Assembly: GCA_002435875.1 (NCBI GenBank)
Contig: DIVN01000082.1
Span: 27,661 to 58,435, forward strand
Length of the DNA stretch: 30,775 nt
Direction: 5' to 3'
From: Anaerolineales bacterium UBA6131
GTDB taxonomy: Bacteria > Chloroflexota > Anaerolineae > UBA2200
Positions 1-6,815 of this stretch are shown one piece after another; the first letter of the stretch is position 1, and every line of letters begins with the position of its first letter. The notes under the pieces were generated by a model, which was not told where the DNA came from, did no database searches, and saw only the letters and a list, made by a program, of their open reading frames with translations. Made by a program: the position numbers and the translations under genes.

Positions 1-1
1 T

Positions 2-439
2 TACTACCTGTATCAGTGTGACCTGTCACAGGGCATCTCGCATTTCCGCACCTCAGTCAACAAAGGCATTGAGATCATCGAGCACTTGCGCGGACACACC
101 AGTGGGCTTGCGGTGCCGACCTTTGTCATGGATGCCCCCGGCGGTGCTGGCAAGGTTCCGATTATGCCACAGTATCTGATCTCTATGTCGGACAAGACTG
201 CTGTGGTGCGCAATTATGCTGGGGCCATCAGTGCCTACCCGCTCCCTCAGGGCTACACCGGCGAGTGTCCTCCCAGCTGTCAACACCACGCACATGAACA
301 CGATCGTGGAGTAGCTGGCATGCTGGATGGACAATGTGTCATCATACAACCCGAAACTACTCCCAGCAGAGGCGCCGAGCAATCGCTGCTGGCGATTCCG
401 ATGGTGGTAACAGAGTCAGTATGCGCTCACTCCGTATAG
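2..439 (+). CDS. kamA: Lysine 2,3-aminomutase (KamA family), C-terminal part only
   Basis: The gene enters from the left edge and only the last 145 residues are present. The family are radical-SAM, PLP-dependent enzymes that convert L-lysine to beta-lysine. The visible part matches the substrate-binding end of the barrel: a CDLS motif and a VMDAPGG motif supply the two aspartates that, in the clostridial enzyme, hold the lysine epsilon-amino group, with RGHTSG and an RNYAGAISAYP strand around them. The C-terminal zinc-site region reads GECPPSCQHHAH, a CxxxC plus histidines rather than the closely spaced three-cysteine pattern of the clostridial enzyme, so zinc binding may differ. The radical-SAM cysteine motif and PLP lysine lie outside the window. 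The end overlaps the start of the following ATP-grasp gene, suggesting co-translation. A related aminomutase acting on another amino acid, such as glutamate, cannot be excluded from this fragment. Confidence 0.88.
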   Translation, partial: YYLYQCDLSQGISHFRTSVNKGIEIIEHLRGHTSGLAVPTFVMDAPGGAGKVPIMPQYLISMSDKTAVVRNYAGAISAYPLPQGYTGECPPSCQHHAHEHDRGVAGMLDGQCVIIQPETTPSRGAEQSLLAIPMVVTESVCAHSV

Positions 440-1476
440 CTCTGCTGTACAATCTCAAAGCGAATGCACCCCATGAGCCCGGGGAGCCTGTGGACGCTAG
501 CGCGGAACTGGATTCGGAAGAAACCGTGCAGGCTCTGCAGCAGGCACTGGAGGATGGCGGGCACCAAGTGCTTCCCCTCGAGGGGGATGTGCAGCTCTAC
601 CCCACGCTGCAACGCCTCCGCGGGCGCATCGATATTGCTTTCAACATCTGCGAGGGTCATCGTGGCGACAGCCGAGAATCTCAGATCCCGGCCATGCTTG
701 AGATGCTCGGCATCCCCTATACTGCATCGCAGGTACTCGCCCATGCATTGTCACTTGACAAGGCCATGGCCAAGCGGATCTGGATGTCCCATGGACTGCC
801 GACCGCCGCATTTCAAGTATTCGAGAGCCCCGATGAGCCGTTGCAGGCCGGGCTCTCATTCCCCCTCTTCGCCAAACCAGTGGGAGAGGGAACGGGCAAG
901 GGTATTGACGCAGAGTCAATCGTCCGCGACGAGCCAGAGCTTCGTGTACGTCTGCGGTCATTGATCTGTGCCTATCGGCAGCTGGCACTGGTCGAAACGT
1001 ACCTGCCCGGGCGCGAGTTCACCGTGGGTGTCCTGGGGAACCGGCTTGCCCCCAAGGAGAGTCCGCTTTCTGGCCGCTATGATGAACGCGGTTTCCATCT
1101 TTTCCCGGTACTAGAAATCGACACGAGCCCCGTGGCGGGCTCGGAGCGCGGTGTCTACACCAACCGTATCAAGTCCGATATCCCCCTGGCGATCAACTAC
1201 CTCTGTCCAGCACAGGTAGACTCCGCGATTGGGCTGGAGCTCAAAGCGTTGGCCGTGCAAGCTTTCCTATCGATTCGCGCGCTCGACGTGTCGCGCGTCG
1301 ATTTTCGTTTGGACGCAGCAGGCAAACCCCACCTCCTGGAGATCAACACCCTGCCCGGTATGAACCCGACGATAAGCGATTTGTGCATCATGGCCCGGGC
1401 AGAGGAGTTTGCCTATGTCGAACTGGTCAACGATATTGTGCGGCTGGCAGCGCGGCGGTACGGTCTGGACACTTAG
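421..1476 (+). CDS. ATP-grasp ligase, D-alanine-D-alanine ligase-like
   Basis: A 351-residue protein with the layout of the D-Ala-D-Ala ligase branch of ATP-grasp enzymes, which join a carboxylate to an amine through an acyl-phosphate. Visible are an N-terminal Rossmann-like part (MRSLRIALLYN), a FNICEGHRGDSRESQIPAMLE stretch matching the N-domain loop, LSLDKAMAKRIW, LFAKPVGEGTGKGI (ATP-binding lysine and glycine loop), VETYLPGREFTVGVLG, and the metal-binding end VDFRLDAAGKPHLLEINTLPGMNP. I chose the ATG at 421; the frame is open to 334, but that would lie deeper inside kamA. With this start the genes overlap by 19 bases. The real substrate is unknown. Next to an aminomutase, a ligase that attaches beta-lysine or another amino acid is plausible, but a true cell-wall Ddl is not supported because no murein genes are nearby. 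Confidence 0.8.
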   Translation: MRSLRIALLYNLKANAPHEPGEPVDASAELDSEETVQALQQALEDGGHQVLPLEGDVQLYPTLQRLRGRIDIAFNICEGHRGDSRESQIPAMLEMLGIPYTASQVLAHALSLDKAMAKRIWMSHGLPTAAFQVFESPDEPLQAGLSFPLFAKPVGEGTGKGIDAESIVRDEPELRVRLRSLICAYRQLALVETYLPGREFTVGVLGNRLAPKESPLSGRYDERGFHLFPVLEIDTSPVAGSERGVYTNRIKSDIPLAINYLCPAQVDSAIGLELKALAVQAFLSIRALDVSRVDFRLDAAGKPHLLEINTLPGMNPTISDLCIMARAEEFAYVELVNDIVRLAARRYGLDT

Positions 1477-1624
1477 CTGCGCAATCGCGGATGGGCTCTT
1501 TCGTGCAGAATCACCCGACGAGTTGTCATGTTGCACCAAGTACAAGTCGAATAATCACTCTGAAATCAGTTGCTTAGTCTCAGCCCATTGGGTCGCTGAG
1601 CGGTAGTACACCAAAGGAGAGGCC

Positions 1625-1804
1625 ATGGAGACTGAATGGGAATGTATGGATTGCGGCTACTTGCACGAAGGCAAGAGCCCGCCTCATCGTTGTCCTGACT
1701 GTGGGTCTGTCGATGCCTGGGAGAAAGTAGAATACGTCGATGACTGGGATGACGAAGAGCTTGAGGATGAAGAGGAGCTGCAGGCAGAGGAATACAGCGA
1801 CTAA
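1625..1804 (+). CDS. Small rubredoxin-like zinc-ribbon protein with acidic tail
   Basis: A 59-residue protein. Two CxxC knuckles (ECMDCGY at about residues 8-14 and RCPDCGS at about 23-29) are spaced as in the C-terminal rubredoxin-like domain of rubrerythrins, and should bind one zinc or iron. The second half is extremely acidic, nearly all Asp/Glu. The start is set by AAAGGAGA at about 1613-1620, a good ribosome binding site just before the ATG. It is a free-standing domain with no ferritin-like part, and a terminator follows. Whether it carries electrons or only a structural zinc cannot be read from the sequence; no partner is obvious. Confidence 0.75.
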   Translation: METEWECMDCGYLHEGKSPPHRCPDCGSVDAWEKVEYVDDWDDEELEDEEELQAEEYSD

Positions 1805-1816
1805 GATCAGATGACA

Positions 1817-1858
1817 AAGGGGAGGGAGGGACTCGATTGCTCGGCCCCTCCCCTTGTT
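1817..1858 (+). terminator. Hairpin terminator after the zinc-ribbon gene
   Basis: GGGGAGGG at 1819-1826 pairs with CCCTCCCC at 1846-1853, extended by two A-T pairs, followed by the T-rich TTGTTTC. The loop is about 19 bases and the T tract is short, so termination efficiency is uncertain. Confidence 0.6.
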
Positions 1859-1919
1859 TCTCTGCTTAATCTCGACCCCATGGTGGGGTATGGCCAATGC
1901 TTGCCACAGGCAGGGGAAT

Positions 1920-1941
1920 GGATCCCTGGCGCCGGGGATCC
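1920..1941. repeat. Small inverted repeat in the intergenic region
   Basis: GGATCCC at 1920-1926 pairs with GGGATCC at 1935-1941 around a loop whose centre is itself palindromic (GGCGCC). It lies in the roughly 350-base stretch between the zinc-ribbon gene and map. There is no T tract, so it is not an obvious terminator. Apart from this, the upstream terminator and the map promoter I see nothing else in 1805-2156. Confidence 0.4.
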
Positions 1942-2069
1942 GGTTTGTGGCATATCTGAAATGATCGCCCCCCCCACAATTACGCAGAACCCCCAACCAT
2001 GTCCTTGCACCGGATTGTAGACGCACGATGCGATTATCGGCCTCCGAAGCTCCCAATTGCAGTGTGCAA

Positions 2070-2098
2070 TTGACCAGTCCGCCGAGTCCCAGTATACT
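2070..2098 (+). promoter_or_regulatory. Sigma-70-type promoter upstream of map
   Basis: TTGACC (2070-2075) and TATACT (2093-2098) are separated by exactly 17 bases. The expected start site is about 50 bases before the methionine aminopeptidase start. Confidence 0.75.
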
Positions 2099-2156
2099 GT
2101 GTTGCGTTTTGCACAAGGCTCCTTCCCAGGGGCACATTTGACAGGAGGCATCGAGG

Positions 2157-2933
2157 GTGGCTATCACTCTCAAGACGAAAGACGAAGTAGCTGTCCTGCG
2201 GGAAGCAGGTCGGATTAATGCGCTGGCTTTGGAAGCGATTCGGCGAGCGGTGCGGCCTGGCGTGACCACGGCGGAGCTTGACCTGATAGCGGAAGAAGTA
2301 ATCCGCTCGCATGGTGCAAGCCCAGCATTCCTTGACTATCCCAATCCAGATCCGCGCTACGCGGCCTTCCCCTATCCTGCCACGATCACGGCGAGTGTTA
2401 ATGACGAACTCGTGCATGGCATTCCTTCGCATCGCGTTCTCAGAGAGGGAGATATAGTCAGTATTGACTGCGGGTGCGTCTATCGAGGGTTCGTTGGCGA
2501 TTCGGCGTTCACCGTCGGCGTTGGACAGATCTCCAGTGAAGCCGAGCGCCTGATTCGGATAACCGAAGAGTCGCTCCATCGCGCGATCGCACTGGCAACA
2601 GCTGGCAATCGTCTGGGCGATGTCTCCGCTGCAGTTCAGCAGCATGCCGAGCGCCACGGATACCATGTGGTGCGTGAATACACTGGCCATGGCGTTGGCC
2701 GCGAAATGCATGAGGATCCTCAGATTCCCAATTGGGGCAGACCCAAGACCGGGATGCGCCTGAGGGCCGGGATGACGCTGGCTGTGGAGCCCATGGTTAT
2801 GGTTGGCAGCCCAGAGGTATACGTCAAGCCAGATCGTTGGACTGTTGCTACACGTGACGGCAAACTATGTGCCCATTGTGAGCATACCATCGCCGTCACA
2901 GACGGCGAGCCCCAGGTTCTGACAGTCCCCTGA
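2157..2933 (+). CDS. map: Methionine aminopeptidase, type I
   Basis: A 258-residue cytosolic enzyme that removes the initiator methionine from new proteins. All five metal ligands of the pita-bread fold are visible: Asp104 (SIDCGC), Asp115 (VGDSAF), His178 (TGHGVGREMHED), Glu211 (AVEPMV) and Glu242 (CEHTIAVTD). The length is normal for type Ia enzymes, with no N-terminal zinc-finger extension. Translation starts at a GTG with AGGAGG at 2143-2148, eight bases upstream. It has its own promoter at 2070-2098. In many bacteria map sits in the ribosomal protein/secY cluster; here it stands alone, so it may be an extra copy or a relocated single copy. Confidence 0.95.
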   Translation: MAITLKTKDEVAVLREAGRINALALEAIRRAVRPGVTTAELDLIAEEVIRSHGASPAFLDYPNPDPRYAAFPYPATITASVNDELVHGIPSHRVLREGDIVSIDCGCVYRGFVGDSAFTVGVGQISSEAERLIRITEESLHRAIALATAGNRLGDVSAAVQQHAERHGYHVVREYTGHGVGREMHEDPQIPNWGRPKTGMRLRAGMTLAVEPMVMVGSPEVYVKPDRWTVATRDGKLCAHCEHTIAVTDGEPQVLTVP

Positions 2934-3081
2934 GATTGCTTCTCACCAGACCACGGCACTTACAAAAGCGACATGGGCTTGCACCCGCCAGCTACGGCGT
3001 TTTCTGGTGCCTGCGGCAGTTAAACGCACTGTTAAAGGCATGCCAAGCGGGCCTTTCGGGCGCCTTGCGCGGGGAGCTAGA

Positions 3082-4890
3082 ATGCGATCGGGAATGAAAG
3101 CAAACACGGACTCCACAAACGAAGGCGCGCTACTTAGCCAACTGATACATAACGGCATACTGATTCCCCATCCGCCAGATGCTCGTGGGCTGGTCTTGAC
3201 CGTGCGAGGCACGCCCGTTCGCCTTACCCCCACTCAGGAAGAGATGGCCTTGGCCTGGGCAAAGAAGCAAGGCACTCCCTATGTGGAGGATGAGATCTTT
3301 GTACGCAACTTTATGCGAGACTTTTCCACGGCATTGGATGCAGACTCGCCATTGGCGATGGATAACGTGGATTTCTCGCCAGCTCTGCAAGTGGTCCAGG
3401 CAGAGCGCGAAGCCAAGGCTGCTATCGCCCCAGAACAACGCAAGGTGCAGGCGGCAGCTCGCAAGGCCGAGCGGGAGGAACTAAGAGAGCAGTTTGGCTA
3501 TGCTCTGGTCAACGGCGAGCGCATCGAATTGGGCACCTATCTTGTAGAGCCCAGCGGCATCTTCATGGGCCGAGGAGAACACCCGTTGCGTGGTCGCTGG
3601 AAGCAGGGAGCGCAACAAAGCGACATCACGCTGAATCTAAGTCCTGATGCCCCACGTCCGTCTGGTGATTGGGACGCCATTGTCTGGGAGCCAAACGGTT
3701 TGTGGGTAGCGCGTTGGAAAGATCGCCTCTCGGGCAAATTGAAGTATATCTGGCTCGGCGAGACTGCATCAGTGCGGCAGGCTCGAGAGGCAGGCAAGTT
3801 CGATAAGGCAATCGCACTATCCGACCAGTTGGCTCAGGTTCGAGAGGCTATCGAACGAGAGATCTCGGGCCCTGAGCCCAAGCGGCGCATGATCGCCGTC
3901 GCCTGCTATCTGATCGATCGCCTTGGGTTGCGCGTAGGCGATGAGAAGGACTCTGACGAAGCGGATACTGTGGGAGCGACGACTCTGCGCCCAGAACACG
4001 TCCGCTTGCTCCCTGACCTAGTGGCCGAGTTTCGCTTTCTCGGCAAGGACTCGGTAGCCTGGCATAAGAGTCTCAAGCTTCCCAGTGCCGTCTACACTAG
4101 CCTGCAAGAGCTAATTGCTGAGGCACATCCTCCCACGAGCCACAAGAACACCGACAGATATCATCCCACCCGAAACAAGCCGCAGATCTTCCCGGATATC
4201 AGCAGTCATGATGTGAACGCTTTCCTGTCGGAACTATCTCCAGGGCTGACCGCCAAAGTCTTCCGCACGTACCATGCGACTCACCTGGTGCGCGAAAGCC
4301 TGGCGGCTGCCAAGGTCAAGCCAAAAGACCCTGTGCATGAGAAGTGGCTAGCAGCAAGCCTGGCAAATGTGCGCGCCGCAGAATTCTGCAATCACACCAA
4401 GAAGCCCAGCGGAAGCTGGGAGAACCGACGAGAGGCATTCAGGGTTCGAGAGCACAAGGCCGAGGAGCGTGTGCAGAAGGCGCGTGCGTCACTGCAAGCA
4501 AAACGGCAAAACCTGCACGACATGCAACAGCAATCTCGCGAACAGGTGGCCGCTGTCACCGACGGCAAGCAGCGTGATCGGAAGGCTGCCGCATGGGCCA
4601 AGAAGTTGTCACGCGTAGGGCAGCAGATTCGCCTGGCGGAGCAGCAACTGCATAAGGCGGAGCTTGCCCTGGGCAAACTCAAGGCGCAGATGCGAGTCAC
4701 GCGTGAAAAGCGCAACTGGAATCTCAATACTAGCCTAAAATCATATATCGACCCGCGTGTGATGCACTCCTGGGGCCTTAGCGTAGACTATGATGTCTTG
4801 GACGAGTATTATCCAACCACCCTGCGCCGCAAGTTTTCGTGGGTGGATCTGGGCCCCCGTATTGAGAATCAAGACGACGACCAGGGCTAG
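3082..4890 (+). CDS. Eukaryote-type DNA topoisomerase IB
   Basis: About 602 residues from the chosen ATG (GGGGAG five bases upstream); the frame is open to a GTG at 3007, giving 627. Numbering below uses the 627-residue form. The whole core aligns by eye with human TOP1: the DNA-binding N domain (about 60-285, with GIFMGRGEHP), then the catalytic domain. All five catalytic residues are present: Arg309 (LGLRVGDEK), Lys347 (FLGKDS), Arg420 (KVFRTYHA), His463 (CNHTKKP) and the nucleophile Tyr580 (SYIDPR). A basic, Gln/Glu-rich coiled-coil linker (about 475-565) separates His from Tyr and is longer than in the human enzyme. The C terminus keeps RRKFSWV. Such enzymes relax positive and negative supercoils through a 3'-phosphotyrosyl intermediate. 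Typical bacterial IB enzymes are the short poxvirus-like type; this is the large type with both the N domain and the linker. The eukaryotic N-terminal tail is absent. Confidence 0.93.
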   Translation: MRSGMKANTDSTNEGALLSQLIHNGILIPHPPDARGLVLTVRGTPVRLTPTQEEMALAWAKKQGTPYVEDEIFVRNFMRDFSTALDADSPLAMDNVDFSPALQVVQAEREAKAAIAPEQRKVQAAARKAEREELREQFGYALVNGERIELGTYLVEPSGIFMGRGEHPLRGRWKQGAQQSDITLNLSPDAPRPSGDWDAIVWEPNGLWVARWKDRLSGKLKYIWLGETASVRQAREAGKFDKAIALSDQLAQVREAIEREISGPEPKRRMIAVACYLIDRLGLRVGDEKDSDEADTVGATTLRPEHVRLLPDLVAEFRFLGKDSVAWHKSLKLPSAVYTSLQELIAEAHPPTSHKNTDRYHPTRNKPQIFPDISSHDVNAFLSELSPGLTAKVFRTYHATHLVRESLAAAKVKPKDPVHEKWLAASLANVRAAEFCNHTKKPSGSWENRREAFRVREHKAEERVQKARASLQAKRQNLHDMQQQSREQVAAVTDGKQRDRKAAAWAKKLSRVGQQIRLAEQQLHKAELALGKLKAQMRVTREKRNWNLNTSLKSYIDPRVMHSWGLSVDYDVLDEYYPTTLRRKFSWVDLGPRIENQDDDQG

Positions 4891-4992
4891 AACCTCAAAT
4901 GGCCTCCAAGGGGGTGTGCCTGGCCACGCTACTGGCTGGTATACCACTCTGAACCGGTTTCAATCGTCAGGTGTGCCTGGGGTAGGTTTGAG

Positions 4993-5655
4993 ATGACTGA
5001 CGAAGGGGCGATTGTCGCAAGAGTCAGGGGTATCATGCAGGCCTTGCCTCCGGGGACTAGCGTGATTGCCGCCGCAAAAGGCCGCCGACCCGAAGAGGCG
5101 ATGGCCGCTCTGTGTGCGGGTGTCCATGGCATAGGGCACAACTATGTGCAAGAAGCGGAAAGGATGATTCCACTGATCGCACAGCCCGCAGAGTGGCACA
5201 TGATTGGGCATTTGCAGCGCAGCAAGGTCAAGAGCGCAGTACGCCTGTTTGACATGATTCAGACTGTGGATTCCCACGAGCTGGCTACAGAGATCGAAAA
5301 GCGCTGTGCTGCAATTGGCAAGATCATGCCGGTGCTGATCGAGGTGAACAGCGGCCGTGAGTTGAGCAAGACTGGCATCATGCCCGAACAAACAGAAGAG
5401 CTGGCGCGCCAGATCAGTCTGATGTCTCACCTGCGCTTACAGGGCCTGATGACAATGGGCCCACGTTTCGGCGATCCAGAGAACGCCCGCCCCTTCTTCC
5501 GCCTCGTCCAAGAGCTATTTGACCACTTGGGGAAGGCGCATCTCCCCGATATTGAAATGCGCTTCCTTTCGATGGGCATGAGCAACAGCTATCGTATCGC
5601 ACTCGAAGAGGGAGCCAACATGGTACGCTTGGGCACGGTGCTCTTCGCCAACTAG
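4993..5655 (+). CDS. YggS-family PLP homeostasis protein
   Basis: A 220-residue single-domain TIM barrel of the YggS/PROSC family, which binds PLP and helps keep vitamin B6 and amino-acid pools balanced; no catalytic reaction is established. Visible marks are the PLP lysine in VIAAAKGR (about residue 29), the GIGHNYVQEA strand in place of the usual GENYVQE, WHMIGHLQRSKVK, the IEVNSGRELSKTGI stretch (usually VNxxxExxKxG), LQGLMTMGP and LSMGMSNSYRIALEEGANMVRLGTVLF, which binds the phosphate. The length is normal. Its ribosome binding site is weak. It ends in the strong hairpin terminator at 5670-5701. Confidence 0.9.
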   Translation: MTDEGAIVARVRGIMQALPPGTSVIAAAKGRRPEEAMAALCAGVHGIGHNYVQEAERMIPLIAQPAEWHMIGHLQRSKVKSAVRLFDMIQTVDSHELATEIEKRCAAIGKIMPVLIEVNSGRELSKTGIMPEQTEELARQISLMSHLRLQGLMTMGPRFGDPENARPFFRLVQELFDHLGKAHLPDIEMRFLSMGMSNSYRIALEEGANMVRLGTVLFAN

Positions 5656-5669
5656 CCGCCAATGAACGA

Positions 5670-5701
5670 GGCCCCGGTATCTCTCATACCAGGGCCTTTT
5701 T
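5670..5701 (+). terminator. Rho-independent terminator
   Basis: GGCCC-C-GGTAT pairs with ATACC-A-GGGCC (5670-5680 with 5686-5696, one central mismatch) around a five-base loop, followed by TTTTT. It closes the plus-strand group and lies between convergent genes. Confidence 0.88.
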
Positions 5702-5805
5702 CGGATCATGTTTGGTCTCACTGAAGGCGCCTTCCTCGAAGCCTGCACTGCAGCCGTGGCCTCGATTGCCTCTGCGGAGCAGAACCTCCAAGCGCACCCT
5801 GCAAG

Positions 5806-6786
5806 CTAGGACATCGTGAGTGCCATAACCGCTTTTTGGACGTGCAAGCGATTCTCAGCCTCGTCATAGACCACCGAACGCGGCCCATCGATCACCTCGT
5901 CGGTGACCTCAAGGTTGCGATCTGCGGGGAGGCAGTGCATGTAGATTGAATCCTCTTTCGTCAGGTTCATGCGCCGCTGATCGGTAATCCAGGAGCGGTA
6001 CTTCTCTATGAGCCTCTTGCTCTCCTGACCGTCAGTAGAGGTCAAGAGGGGTCCCCAAGACTTGGGATACACCACATCGGCGTCCTTGAATGCTTCATCC
6101 ATGTCGTCAATGACGTCAAAGCCCCCGCCGAACTTCTTGGCATTGTCACGCGCTTGGTCCACAATCTCGGACATCAGCTTGAATTCGGGCGGATGTGCCA
6201 GAACCACGTCACACCCAAAGCGGGTCAGTTGGAGAATGAGCGATTGGGGAACGGAGATCGGCTTGCTGTAGGAGGCAGCGTACGCCCAGGAGACGACAAC
6301 CTTCTTGCGACGCAGGTCACCTCCCTTCTTCTCGATAATGGTCATTACGTCAGCAAGGCACTGGAATGGATGGTAGATGTCGCACTGCATATTCAGAACG
6401 GGAACACGGCTGGCCCTTGCCACATCGTTGAGGTACGTGTTGCCAACTTTCCAGTCGCAATGGCGGATGGCAATCCCATCAAAGTAGCGACCAAAGATCT
6501 CCCCGATTTCCTTGGCCGTGTCGCCATGAGCAATCTGGGTGGTAGTCGACTCGATAAATGCGGCATGTCCGCCCAGTTGGGCCATGCCCGCTTCGAAAGA
6601 CCCACGTGTACGGGTGCTGCTGAAGAAGAACAACATGGCCAGAACCTTGTCGCGCAGGTAGGCATGGGGCACGCCCATCGCCCGAACTCGTTTGAGTTCC
6701 ATGGCGACATCGAGCACGGTCTCGACTTCGTCCTTGCTCAGGTCCATATCCGAAATGAGATCACGACCCCGCAAGTAGGTTTGCAT
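5806..6786 (-). CDS. ygeW: Knotted carbamoyltransferase, YgeW-like
   Basis: A 326-residue member of the aspartate/ornithine carbamoyltransferase superfamily. The carbamoyl-phosphate loop reads SSTRTRGSFE, followed by HGDTAKEIGE, IAIRHCDW and HPFQCLADVMTI. The WAYAASYSKPISVPQSLI stretch followed by VVLAHPPEF is the signature of the knotted subfamily (AOTCase, SOTCase, YgeW), and VYPKSWGP plus MHCLPADR closely match YgeW. The second substrate and the reaction of YgeW are not established. The start is supported by GAGGAGGGCGG just upstream. It is the last gene of a minus-strand series and follows a YgeY-family hydrolase by 29 bases, the same partner as in the E. coli yge cluster. N-acetyl- or N-succinylornithine carbamoyltransferase is a less likely alternative, as no arginine genes are nearby. 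Confidence 0.85.
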   Translation of the reverse strand: MQTYLRGRDLISDMDLSKDEVETVLDVAMELKRVRAMGVPHAYLRDKVLAMLFFFSSTRTRGSFEAGMAQLGGHAAFIESTTTQIAHGDTAKEIGEIFGRYFDGIAIRHCDWKVGNTYLNDVARASRVPVLNMQCDIYHPFQCLADVMTIIEKKGGDLRRKKVVVSWAYAASYSKPISVPQSLILQLTRFGCDVVLAHPPEFKLMSEIVDQARDNAKKFGGGFDVIDDMDEAFKDADVVYPKSWGPLLTSTDGQESKRLIEKYRSWITDQRRMNLTKEDSIYMHCLPADRNLEVTDEVIDGPRSVVYDEAENRLHVQKAVMALTMS

Positions 6787-6815
6787 TTGACCGCCCTCCT
6801 CGAAGAATTCGTGCG

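Noticed and set aside
334..420. Longer start for the ATP-grasp gene
   Set aside because: It would add 29 residues unlike the family and lie deeper inside kamA; the ATG at 421 begins the expected first strand.
1580..2269. 229-residue minus-strand open frame across the map promoter region
   Set aside because: It runs antisense through the zinc-ribbon gene end, a terminator, the map promoter and the map start; it has no recognisable domain and no ribosome binding site.
2034..2711. 225-residue minus-strand open frame
   Set aside because: Antisense to map, which is unmistakable on the plus strand; composition is that of a shadow frame.
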